From the NCBI GenBank assembly GCA_964397305.1, contig CAYNIP010000014.1:1-64000 (forward strand): a stretch of 64,000 nt of DNA, given 5' to 3'. Numbering within the stretch: the first letter of the stretch is position 1; each line of letters starts with the position of its first letter. Position numbers and translations under genes: made by a program. The stretch comes from JAAUTY01 sp964397305 (GTDB taxonomy: Bacteria; Cyanobacteriota; Cyanobacteriia; Cyanobacteriales; Spirulinaceae). Shown in pieces: positions 39,463 through 47,308 of this stretch. The notes beneath the pieces were generated by a model. The model was not told where the DNA came from. It saw nothing but the letters and a program-made list of their open reading frames with translations, and did not search any database.

Positions 39463-40599
39463 CTAGCGGCGATCGCGCATCAGGTCTACAAACTGCTTGA
39501 ACAAGTAGTCGGCATCGTGGGGGCCGGGGCTGGCTTCGGGGTGGTATTGCACCGAGAAGCAGGGCAGGGTTTTATGGCGCAGCCCAGCCACGGTGCGGTC
39601 ATTGAGATTAAGGTGGGTCACTTCCACCTCGGGGCCGAGGGATTCCGGCGTCACCGCAAAGCCGTGGTTTTGGCTGGTAATCTCCACCTGCTGCTGTTTC
39701 AGGCCGGCCGGTTGATTGAGACCCCGATGGCCGAACTTGAGCTTAAACGTTTCGGCCCCCAGAGACAGACCCAGGATCTGATGGCCCATGCAGATGCCAA
39801 ACATCGGCTTCTGGCTCTCGAGCAGGGTCCGGGCCGTCTCGATGCCCTCCATCACGGCGGCTGGGTCCCCGGGCCCGTTGGACAGGAAGATGCCATCGGG
39901 GTTATAGCCAAGAATCTCCGCTGGGGGGGTGTGGGCCGGCACGACAATGACCCGGCAGCCGTAGCTGGCGAGGCGACGGAGAATGTTGCGCTTGATGCCA
40001 AAGTCGATGGCCACAACGGTCAGGGGCTCGCCGTCGGCGGCCACCTCGCTGAACTCCCAGGTCCGGGCCGTGGGCTCTGACCATTCATACACTCGGCTCG
40101 TGGTCACGCGCTCGACTAGATTCAACCCCGCCATGGAAGGGGCGGACTGCACGCGGTGTAGCAGCTCGTCGGGATCGAGAATTTCCGCTGAGAGGGCGCC
40201 GTTCATCGCCCCGGCGACGCGGATTTTTCGGGTGAGGGCGCGGGTATCGACGCCGTAAATACCGGGGATGCGGTGCTCAGCCAAGTAGTCCGGCAGGGAT
40301 TGTTGCGATCGCCAGTTACTCGGCCGCCAGCAGATGTTGCGGGCGATCGCGCCCGCCACCTGCGGGCCTTGGGATTCCTCATCCTCGGAGTTCACCCCGG
40401 TATTGCCCAACTCCGGGTAGGTAAAGGTGACGATCTGCCCACAGTAGCTGGGATCGGTGAGCACTTCCTGATAGCCCGTCATGCCCGTATTGAAGACGAC
40501 TTCTCCAATAGCCGTGGTCGTCGCCCCAAAGGACCAGCCCTGGTAAACGGTGCCATCGGCAAGCACGAGTAGAGCCGGCTGAGCGGTTGCGGTGGCCAT
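39463..40599 (-). CDS. carA: Carbamoyl-phosphate synthase small subunit
   Basis: 378 residues. The glutamine amidotransferase half delivers ammonia to the large subunit CarB for arginine and pyrimidine synthesis. N-terminal domain: LVLADGTVYQGWSFGA, GEVVFNTGMTGYQEVLTDPSYCGQIVTFTYP. Class I glutaminase from about 190: DGIFLSNGPGDPAA, GICMGHQILGLSLGAETFKLKFGHRG with nucleophile Cys, and the His/Glu of VQYHPEASPGPHDADYLF. All catalytic residues seen. carB is not in the window. Confidence 0.95.
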   Translation of the reverse strand: MATATAQPALLVLADGTVYQGWSFGATTTAIGEVVFNTGMTGYQEVLTDPSYCGQIVTFTYPELGNTGVNSEDEESQGPQVAGAIARNICWRPSNWRSQQSLPDYLAEHRIPGIYGVDTRALTRKIRVAGAMNGALSAEILDPDELLHRVQSAPSMAGLNLVERVTTSRVYEWSEPTARTWEFSEVAADGEPLTVVAIDFGIKRNILRRLASYGCRVIVVPAHTPPAEILGYNPDGIFLSNGPGDPAAVMEGIETARTLLESQKPMFGICMGHQILGLSLGAETFKLKFGHRGLNQPAGLKQQQVEITSQNHGFAVTPESLGPEVEVTHLNLNDRTVAGLRHKTLPCFSVQYHPEASPGPHDADYLFKQFVDLMRDRR

Positions 40600-40979
40600 A
40601 GCTATCCCCCATGAAATCGAAAAGGAATCGAAAACGATAGACCGTGATGAATGCTGATTTACTCTAGCAGCGAAGGCCGGATCATTTCACCCACCTCGGC
40701 CGCGGTTAAGGGCAATTACGGGGGCAAATTCGGGAATTTCAGCGGAATCACGGCCTGGGGTGATGAAGATTCACGCATCGCTCTGATCACTGTCACCTCC
40801 TCCCGGAAGCCCGCTTCCTATACTAAATACGGGGACTCACCCCTCACCATCAGGGCGTTGCAGATGGGAGCCTCGCGGCTCACTGCCTGCGTCGCCGTCT
40901 CGCCCCTCGTGTACCGCTGGAGCGGTTCGGTGTCTCTCAAGGCCAGCACTGCTGTCACGGTCGTCCATCCAGAAATGCC
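40600..40979. other. Divergent intergenic region between carA and sigC
   Basis: About 380 bases. One short plus-strand frame overlaps it, but its sequence is not protein-like. It must hold the promoters of both flanking genes and a possibly long sigC leader. No riboswitch was recognised. Confidence 0.3.
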
Positions 40980-42221
40980 ATGCCAACTAAGCCTTTGTCT
41001 GCTAATTTCCCCCTCGAAGAGACCCCGCTCGCCCCTGAGCTGGAGCCCGATGCTTTAGAGCTTGACCCTCCTGCCGATCTGGTCGCAGTCATGGCAGAGG
41101 ACCCTGATCTCGCGGAACGACCGGGGCGTGGCGGCCGGAGCACGACGGACCTCGTCCGCTTGTATCTGACGGAAATTGGTCGCGTGCCTCTGCTACGGCG
41201 CGATGAGGAAGTCGCAGAAGCTCAGTGCATCCAGCGCCATATTGCCCTGCTGGAATTGCGGGCTCAGCAGGCCGACCAAGGGGATGCCGTGATGCAGCAG
41301 TTGGTAACGCTGATCGATGCCCACGACCGGCTCGTGTCTCAGTTGGGTCACCGCCCCTCCTGGAGCCGCTGGTCGGCCGCCGTGGAGATGGACCCCGGGG
41401 AGTTGAAGCAGACCCTCGCCGCCGGTAAGCAGCGCTGGGCTGAGGTCGCCGGCCTGACGGTGCCGGAACTGGAGGAGTGCCAGCGGGTCGGACTCCGGGC
41501 GAAGGAACACATGATCAAGGCGAACCTGCGCTTGGTGGTCTCGGTGGCAAAGAAGTATCAGAATCGCGGCATGGAGTTGCTGGATCTGATCCAGGAAGGA
41601 ACCCTGGGCCTCGAGCGAGCGGTGGAGAAGTTTGACCCGACTAAGGGCTACCGCTTCAGCACCTATGCCTACTGGTGGATTCGCCAGGGGATCACGCGGG
41701 CGATCGCCACCCAGAGCCGCACCATTCGCCTACCGGTTCACATCACTGAAAAGCTGAACAAGATTAAAAAGGCTCAGCGCAAACTGTCCCAAGACCAGGG
41801 CCGCACAGCGAGCATGGAGGAAGTGGCCCGCGAGCTGGACATGACCGCCGACCAAGTGCGGGAAGTCTTGCTGCGAGTGCCGCGCTCGGTGTCCCTAGAA
41901 ATCAAGGTCGGCAAAGAAAAGGACACTGAACTGGGCGATCTGCTGGAAACCGAAGAAACCTCGCCGGAAGACCTGATGATGCGGGAAGCGCTGCTGCGAG
42001 AACTGCACCACCTCCTCGCTGACCTCACCAGCCGCGAGCGAGACGTGATCCAGATGCGCTACGGCTTGAAAACAGGGCAGCCCTACTCCCTAGCGGAAAT
42101 CGGCCGCGCCCTCGAGCTCTCCCGAGAACGGGTGCGCCAGATCGAAGCCAAGGCTCTGCAAAAGCTGCGCCAGCCAAAGCGCCGCAACCGGGTGCGGGAT
42201 TATCTAGAAGCCCTGAGCTGA
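40980..42221 (+). CDS. sigC: RNA polymerase sigma factor, group 2, SigC type
   Basis: 413 residues. An acidic N-terminus is followed by region 1.2 (TTDLVRLYLTEIGRVPLLRRDEEV), an insert of about 80 residues (ending RWAEVAGLTVPELEE), region 2 (MIKANLRLVVSVAKKYQNRGMELLDLIQEG and GYRFSTYAYWWIRQGITRAIA), region 3, and region 4 (TSRERDVIQMRYGL ... SLAEIGRALELSRERVRQIEAKAL). The insert with HRPSWSRWSA before region 2.1 is characteristic of cyanobacterial SigC rather than SigA, which carries longer N-terminal sequence. SigC acts in stationary phase, carbon or nitrogen stress in studied strains. Confidence 0.85.
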   Translation: MPTKPLSANFPLEETPLAPELEPDALELDPPADLVAVMAEDPDLAERPGRGGRSTTDLVRLYLTEIGRVPLLRRDEEVAEAQCIQRHIALLELRAQQADQGDAVMQQLVTLIDAHDRLVSQLGHRPSWSRWSAAVEMDPGELKQTLAAGKQRWAEVAGLTVPELEECQRVGLRAKEHMIKANLRLVVSVAKKYQNRGMELLDLIQEGTLGLERAVEKFDPTKGYRFSTYAYWWIRQGITRAIATQSRTIRLPVHITEKLNKIKKAQRKLSQDQGRTASMEEVARELDMTADQVREVLLRVPRSVSLEIKVGKEKDTELGDLLETEETSPEDLMMREALLRELHHLLADLTSRERDVIQMRYGLKTGQPYSLAEIGRALELSRERVRQIEAKALQKLRQPKRRNRVRDYLEALS

Positions 42222-42294
42222 GGGCAAACGGTTGCTGGGAATCCCGAGAGGGTAGCGCGTTTGGGTGCATCGTCAGTCAGCCGCTGTGCGTTGA

Positions 42295-42354
42295 TAGCCC
42301 CCGGCCCTTTCTCTTCGGGAGGGCGAAGGGGGGTCCTCCCAACTGAGATGCGCC
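42295..42354 (-). repeat. MITE-like family B, degraded copy
   Basis: GGCCCTTTCTCTTCGGGAGG and CCCAACTGAGATGCGCCC resemble the right half of the intact element at 54168-54264. Confidence 0.5.
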
Positions 42355-42754
42355 CGTGCGTTTTAAGCGCCCTCTCCCGCGCTGGGCTACGCTCTAGGCC
42401 CCAGCCGCCAGCCCCTTAGCCTGAGGGAGCCCACGCTGGGGAAAGCCCCTGAGAGCTGCCATCCCCTAACCTCTGCTCTGAAGGCTGGGCTCCTCAGTAC
42501 ACCGAAAACCTGAAACTCCTGCGCTGCGGACTTGCCCGCCATTCCCCAACCGTGCTGGGGGCTGGCGGGATTTTGCTATCCCCCTCTTGCTCAGGGGGCC
42601 GGGGATTGCTCAACCCGTTTTAGGGGGTTTTCGCGCTCAGCCTGGAATCTGAATCCCAGATGCAGCAAGAAGTTCCGCAATTTTTGGGTAATCGGTAGGG
42701 AGCATCGCCGTTAGACAAGTTTACCCCCTCTGCGAGAAGCCGCTGCGCATCTAC

Positions 42755-42916
42755 ATCCCCCGGCCCTTTCTCCCAAGCTGGGAGAAGGGGAGTTAGAAGC
42801 CCCTCTCCCAACTTGGGAGAGGGGTTAGGGTGAGGGCTTAGTTAAGGAGTACCAACATCCCGCGTAAAATTTTGTCCACCCGGGCGCAGGGAAGTCTCCA
42901 AAGTGAGATGCCCCCT
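42755..42916 (-). repeat. MITE-like family A copy 2, joined to a family B end
   Basis: Reverse of copies at 29211 and 53314: it contains the perfect palindrome CCCTCTCCCAACTTGGGAG and ends CCCGCGTAAAATTTT. GTCTCCAAAGTGAGATGCCC at 42893-42913 is the family B terminus. The two families lie back to back, so this is composite. Confidence 0.8.
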
Positions 42917-43140
42917 AATCGATAACCCTGAAGGAGAGGAATTACCATCTCCTCTAGTCCGAGCCTTGGCAGCAAGGACCGGAGGGTGAGGGCGCTTCGG
43001 TACAATTCTGGCTGCTGTAGTCCAATGCAAAACCACGGTTGCTGGGAGAAGCGGCAACGGGATCTCGGACCCTACTTTCCGGGACTGAGGGGTGTGGTAG
43101 CAGAGCGGCGATCGCCAAAAAGACCACTTTAGGCGATGAT

Positions 43141-43157
43141 GAAAAGTAGTACTTTTC
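43141..43157. promoter_or_regulatory. Perfect palindrome upstream of the methyltransferase gene
   Basis: GAAAAGTA-G-TACTTTTC, two exact 8-base arms around one base, lies 22 bases before the start codon. Its position fits an operator for autoregulation of the methyltransferase, or a short hairpin in the mRNA leader. Confidence 0.5.
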
Positions 43158-43179
43158 AACTCAGGAGCGGGCCCCAGGG

Positions 43180-44433
43180 ATGGTCGAAAGTAGCGGTCAG
43201 GCGCGACCCACCGCGATCGATTTGTTTGCCGGTGCGGGGGGATTTTCCCTGGGTCTTGAGCAGGCCGGCTTTGATGTGGTCGCAGCGGTCGAAAAGGACC
43301 CCGTTCATGCCAGTGTACACCGCTTCAATTTTCCTCACACTCCTGTCCTCTGCGCCGATCTCACCCAGGTCAGCAGTACAGAAGTCTGGGCCTTGGCCCA
43401 GGGCCAGTACCCCCACCTACAACACCTCGATCTGCTCATTGGTGGCCCGCCTTGCCAGGGATTTTCGATCATGGGAAAACGGAGCCCTAGCGACACGCGC
43501 AACCACCTCATCTTCCAGTTCTGTCGCTTGGTTCGCGATCTGCAACCGCGTTACTTTGTGATGGAAAATGTGCCCGGCCTGAAGGCCCTCCGTTACCGCC
43601 CCCTCCTCGAGCGTCTCCAAGATGAATTCAGTGCTGCCGGCTACCAAGTCACCGTGCAGTTGCTCAACGCCGCCGACTTCAGTGTGCCCCAGGAGCGCAA
43701 GCGCCTGTTTATCCTGGGGAGCCGACGCGACACAGGCCCCCTCAACCCCGTGATTCCGCCGCTCTTTCAATTTGCGCCTACGGTGGGCGATGCCCTGCAA
43801 GACCTCCCGGATCTGGACGCCTTTCCCGGCCTCTTCGACACCGATGAGCTGGAGCTATCCCCGGCGGCCCTGCGCCGCCTCGAGGCGGCCGCCAGTGACT
43901 ATGTGCGGCTGCTGCGCGATCGCGCCACCGACGCCAGCAACTATGCCTACCCGCGCCGCTGGAACCGTCGCCTCCTGACGGGCTGCCGTCGCACCCATCA
44001 CACCGAGACCTCCAGGGCCCGCTTTCACACCACTCCCCCCGGTCAACTGGAGCCGGTCAGCCGCCTGCGACGCTTGGACTGGACCAAGCGCTGTTGTACC
44101 CTACGCGCGGGAACTAACTCAGAGCGGGGTCGCCATACCTCGGCTCGTCCCCTGCACCCCGACCGCGATCGCGTCATCTGCGTGCGGGAGGCCGCACGAC
44201 TGCACTCTTTTCCCGACTGGTTTCGCTTTCACACGACGAAATGGCACGGCTTTCGAGAAGTGGGAAATGCTGTGCCGCCGCTCCTCGGTCGGGCCGTCGG
44301 CCGGCAAGTCATAGCCGCCCTGGGGGCTACCCCAGTCCAGCCCCGCCAGCGTCTCCCCTTGGGCGATCGCCAATTAATCACCCGCTCCCTTGGCGACGCC
44401 GCTCGCTACTGGCATCCCCCGGAACCGGCCTAA
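43180..44433 (+). CDS. DNA (cytosine-5) methyltransferase
   Basis: 417 residues. Motif I IDLFAGAGGFSLGLEQAGF binds SAM; motif IV GGPPCQGFSIMG holds the catalytic Cys; motif VI YFVMENVPGL; motif VIII VPQERKRLFILG; motifs IX-X RVICVREAARLHSFPDWF and EVGNAVPPLLG. The target-recognition region is about residues 230-330. No restriction gene is adjacent, so it is probably a solitary methylase. Some cyanobacterial orphan C5 enzymes modify CGATCG, the core of HIP1, which is very abundant here; that specificity is an inference. Stop codon overlaps the convergent lyase stop by four bases (CTAA). Confidence 0.92.
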   Translation: MVESSGQARPTAIDLFAGAGGFSLGLEQAGFDVVAAVEKDPVHASVHRFNFPHTPVLCADLTQVSSTEVWALAQGQYPHLQHLDLLIGGPPCQGFSIMGKRSPSDTRNHLIFQFCRLVRDLQPRYFVMENVPGLKALRYRPLLERLQDEFSAAGYQVTVQLLNAADFSVPQERKRLFILGSRRDTGPLNPVIPPLFQFAPTVGDALQDLPDLDAFPGLFDTDELELSPAALRRLEAAASDYVRLLRDRATDASNYAYPRRWNRRLLTGCRRTHHTETSRARFHTTPPGQLEPVSRLRRLDWTKRCCTLRAGTNSERGRHTSARPLHPDRDRVICVREAARLHSFPDWFRFHTTKWHGFREVGNAVPPLLGRAVGRQVIAALGATPVQPRQRLPLGDRQLITRSLGDAARYWHPPEPA

Positions 44434-45011
44434 GGGCTCCCCGCCGCCGTCGGCCTTGAGGCCTCCTTTTGCTCCACCCCAAAGCCGACGAGCAGCATGG
44501 TGTCTAGCGGTCGATTGGGGCCGGGGCGCTGGAAATTGTAAATGCGGCGGATGCGGAGGTTGGGATTAATCAGCGTGATGGAATCCACCGAGGTGACGTG
44601 GGTGTAGGGAGTCGTCATGAGCAGCTCCCGGCTCTCGTCCGTAAAGCGAAAGTGGGACACGATGGGGCGGGCCTCTTCGTAGGCGCGATCGCGTAGATAG
44701 TCCCCTTCGAGCACCCCATCCCCAGCAATCTTGGGCACAAAGAGCAAATTGAGCTGCTGCGAAACCGTCTCTCCGGTCTCCGAGACCGTGTGAAAGTTGA
44801 GGGCAAACCCCTGGAGGTCCTCGAGTTGGGGCGGGGGGACATACTGGTTATCCGCCAGGACCTTAAGCTTCATCGCCGAGCCAAGGCGCCTGACCTGAAA
44901 CTCCGTATGCGATCGCTCCACCTCCTGCCGGGTCAAGTAGTGGTAAGTGCGCTCCGTGGTCCAATGACCCACGCAACAGTCGAAGAACTCCCGAAAGCTT
45001 TTCAGTTCCAT
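44430..45011 (-). CDS. Phycobiliprotein lyase, CpcS/CpeS family
   Basis: 193 residues, lipocalin-like. The start MELKSFREFFDCCVGHWTTERTYHYL and HTEFQV, then LNFHTVSETGETVS, GDYLRDRAYEEARPIVSHFRFT, IRRIYNFQRPG match T-type lyases that attach phycocyanobilin to Cys-82/84 of phycobiliproteins. Which subtype (CpcS, CpcU, CpeS) cannot be settled by eye. It supports phycobilisomes in this organism. Located 124 bases from divergent cofG and tail-to-tail with the C5 methyltransferase. No phycobiliprotein gene lies in the window. Confidence 0.85.
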   Translation of the reverse strand: MELKSFREFFDCCVGHWTTERTYHYLTRQEVERSHTEFQVRRLGSAMKLKVLADNQYVPPPQLEDLQGFALNFHTVSETGETVSQQLNLLFVPKIAGDGVLEGDYLRDRAYEEARPIVSHFRFTDESRELLMTTPYTHVTSVDSITLINPNLRIRRIYNFQRPGPNRPLDTMLLVGFGVEQKEASRPTAAGSP

Positions 45012-45134
45012 AACCCCTACCTACTTGTCAACCCGCAACCCTTACCCTTCAAATTGTAAACACAGGAGCTGTGCCCGGTCCGACCCCGTGGCTCCAGCGC
45101 CTGAACCTAGTCGAAGCGGCAACCCCCAGACCCG

Positions 45135-46100
45135 ATGCTCACGCTGACCTACAGCCCCGCCTACACCCTAGTTCCCACCTACGAATGCTTTAACCGCTGC
45201 GGCTATTGCAACTTTCGCCGCGACCCCGGAACCAGCCCCTGGTTATCCCTCCCGGAGGCCGAAACCCGGCTGCGAGCCTTGCAGGGAACCGGCGTGATCG
45301 AGATCCTGCTCCTCAGCGGCGAAGTCCATCCCCAAAGTCCCCGCCGGGCAGCCTGGAGCCAGCACCTCTACGACCTCGCGGCCCTGGCCCTGGACCTGGG
45401 CTTCTTGCCCCACACCAATGCCGGCCCCCTTAGCCGCGCCGAGATGACCCGCCTCCAAACGGTCAACGTGTCCCTGGGGCTGATGCTGGAACAGATAACC
45501 CCCACTCTTCTCCACACCGTCCATCGCCACGCCCCGAGCAAAGAACCGCGCCAGCGCCTGCAACAGCTAGACCAAGCCGGGGAGTTGGGCATCCCTTTCA
45601 CAACGGGCCTGCTCCTGGGGATTGGTGAGACCGAGGCGGACTGGCGGCTCAGCCTGGCAGCGATCGCGTCCTGCCACCAGCGCTGGGGTCATATCCAGGA
45701 AGTGATCCTACAACCCCACAGCCCCGGCGGACGGCAGGCGGCGGGCCTGGCGGCCTTAGGGGGCGATCGCCTCCTGACCGCCGTGCGCCTCGCCCGCCAG
45801 CTCCTACCGACCGAGATTACCGTGCAGATTCCTCCCAATCTGGTCACCCAGCCGGCCTGGCTCCGGGCCTGTGTGGCAGCCGGAGCCCGCGATCTGGGCG
45901 GTTTGAGCCCAAAGGATGAAGTCAACCCCGACTATCCGCACCCGACCCCGGCCCAGCTAGCGGCCGCCCTAGGCCCGGAGGCGGTGCTCGTGCCGCGACT
46001 GCCGGTCTATCCCCAGTACCTGAGCTGGCTGGGGGCCGACTTGCAGCAAGCGAGCCGCCGGGCGGCGGCGCGCACTCCCGGCTCCCTGAAGCCGAGGTGA
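45135..46100 (+). CDS. cofG: 7,8-didemethyl-8-hydroxy-5-deazariboflavin synthase subunit CofG
   Basis: 321 residues. Radical-SAM motif CFNRCGYC (C-x3-C-x2-C) near residue 20, in PTYECFNRCGYCNFR. Other family stretches: ILLLSGEVHPQSP, PHTNAGPL, VSLGLMLEQ and PFTTGLLLGIGET. With CofH it makes F0 from a tyrosine-derived radical and a riboflavin precursor. In cyanobacteria, F0 (8-HDF) is the antenna cofactor of DNA photolyase. cofH is not in the window. It is transcribed divergently from the bilin lyase. Confidence 0.92.
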   Translation: MLTLTYSPAYTLVPTYECFNRCGYCNFRRDPGTSPWLSLPEAETRLRALQGTGVIEILLLSGEVHPQSPRRAAWSQHLYDLAALALDLGFLPHTNAGPLSRAEMTRLQTVNVSLGLMLEQITPTLLHTVHRHAPSKEPRQRLQQLDQAGELGIPFTTGLLLGIGETEADWRLSLAAIASCHQRWGHIQEVILQPHSPGGRQAAGLAALGGDRLLTAVRLARQLLPTEITVQIPPNLVTQPAWLRACVAAGARDLGGLSPKDEVNPDYPHPTPAQLAAALGPEAVLVPRLPVYPQYLSWLGADLQQASRRAAARTPGSLKPR

Positions 46101-46319
46101 TCCACGCCTAGGGCTCCAGGCCGGGGGCGGGGGTCAAGCGGGATGGGGGCTAGACCGTCGCCCTGACCTGGCTGGGGAGGCCCCTGGGCCCCGGGCCCGA
46201 CGCTGCCTCGTTCTCCCGCCGGCTGAGTTGGGGAGGCGCGATGCCGCCAATTCGCTGCGCGGGGGTCAGAGGGTTCTGTTACAATATTTTGCGTTCTCTG
46301 TGTAACCTGAGTTTAGGGT

Positions 46320-46823
46320 TTGAGCGAAACCACCGGAATTCAAGAGATCGATACGCTAGCCCAGGAGCTAGCCACGATTCAGCAGACCAGCTCGAAGCGA
46401 ATTGCCATCCTGGGCTCTCGCCATGTGCCGATCACCCACCAAAAGCTGATTGAGGTCATGAGCTATGCCCTAGTGCTGAGCGGCAATCGGGTAACGACCT
46501 CCGGGGCGACGGGGACCAACCTAGCCGCAATCCGGGGCGCGATGCGGGCAGACCCCAATTTGCTGACGGTGATCTTGCCCCAGAGCCTCGCGCGCCAGCC
46601 CCGAGAATCTCGAGAGCAACTCGAAAAGGTGATCCACTTGGTCGAGCACGCTGACCATGATCGCTTGTCCCTGGGAGAAGCGAGCGCGATCTGCAACCGC
46701 GAAATCGTCGCCCGCTGCCAGCAGTTGATCTGCTTTGCGTTTCACGACAGCAATACGCTGCTCCGCACTTGTGAGGAGGCGGAGGAACAGCGGAAGGTGG
46801 TCACGCTGTTTTATTTTGACTAA
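46320..46823 (+). CDS. DprA-like Rossmann-fold protein (annotated DNA recombination-mediator protein A in cyanobacteria)
   Basis: 167 residues. One Rossmann-type domain: RIAILGSRHVPITHQKLIEV, ALVLSGNRVTTSGATGTNLAAIRGAMR and LTVILPQSL resemble the nucleotide/ssDNA-binding core of DprA/LOG proteins. It lacks the SAM and winged-helix domains of full DprA. Likely start is TTG 46320 shortly after TTTAGGG. A -10-like TACAAT lies at 46280. The MAPEG gene follows after 21 bases. Exact function is unproven. Confidence 0.75.
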   Translation: MSETTGIQEIDTLAQELATIQQTSSKRIAILGSRHVPITHQKLIEVMSYALVLSGNRVTTSGATGTNLAAIRGAMRADPNLLTVILPQSLARQPRESREQLEKVIHLVEHADHDRLSLGEASAICNREIVARCQQLICFAFHDSNTLLRTCEEAEEQRKVVTLFYFD

Positions 46824-46844
46824 CGCCCTGGTAGGCCTGCTGCT

Positions 46845-47264
46845 ATGCTGACGCTTCCCCTTGAATCGCTGCTAATCGTCTCGCTGATGGGGGCGGTCAT
46901 TTTGGCTTACTTCCCGTTTATGTGGGTGGGCTATGCTCGCTTTCGGCTGGGCTATGATTCCCATGCCCCGCGAGCCATGTTTGACCGCTTGCCACCCTAC
47001 GCCCAGCGGGCTACCTGGGCTCATCAGAATGGGTTTGAAGCCCTGCTGATCTACGCGATCGCCGCCCTCAGTGCCTACGTCGTCGGGGTTGAATCTCCTT
47101 GGGCGGTCGGGGCAGTGCTGGCCTTTCTCACCGCACGCCTGCTCTACTCGCTTTGCTACATCTTCGATCAGCCGATCCTGCGATCGCTCATGTATGCAAC
47201 GGGCTTCTCCAGTACCCTAGTACTGTTGGGTCTGAGCGTGCAGCAGGCCCTGGCTAGCGCCTAG
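46845..47264 (+). CDS. MAPEG-family membrane protein
   Basis: 139 residues with four predicted helices. The motifs AYFPFMWVGYARFRLGYDSHAPR and RATWAHQNGFEALLIYAIAALSAYVVG, then ARLLYSLCYIFDQPILRSLMY, fit bacterial MAPEG proteins, relatives of microsomal glutathione transferases and leukotriene synthases. Substrate unknown; glutathione-linked detoxification or stress roles have been proposed. Follows the DprA-like gene closely and may share its transcript. Confidence 0.8.
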   Translation: MLTLPLESLLIVSLMGAVILAYFPFMWVGYARFRLGYDSHAPRAMFDRLPPYAQRATWAHQNGFEALLIYAIAALSAYVVGVESPWAVGAVLAFLTARLLYSLCYIFDQPILRSLMYATGFSSTLVLLGLSVQQALASA

Positions 47265-47308
47265 GGCTACCTGCGGCCGGTCGGCCCCCTCACGCCCCCT
47301 GCCTCCCC

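Larger units (their letters stand above)
42222..43140. other. Repeat-rich noncoding region
   Basis: About 920 bases with no credible gene. It holds one degraded copy of family B (42295-42354), an inverted family A copy (42755-42875) and another family B end (42889-42916). The rest, including a TCTGAATCCCAG stretch at 42650, gives no recognisable product in any frame. A HIP1 site occurs only near the right edge. Confidence 0.5.
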
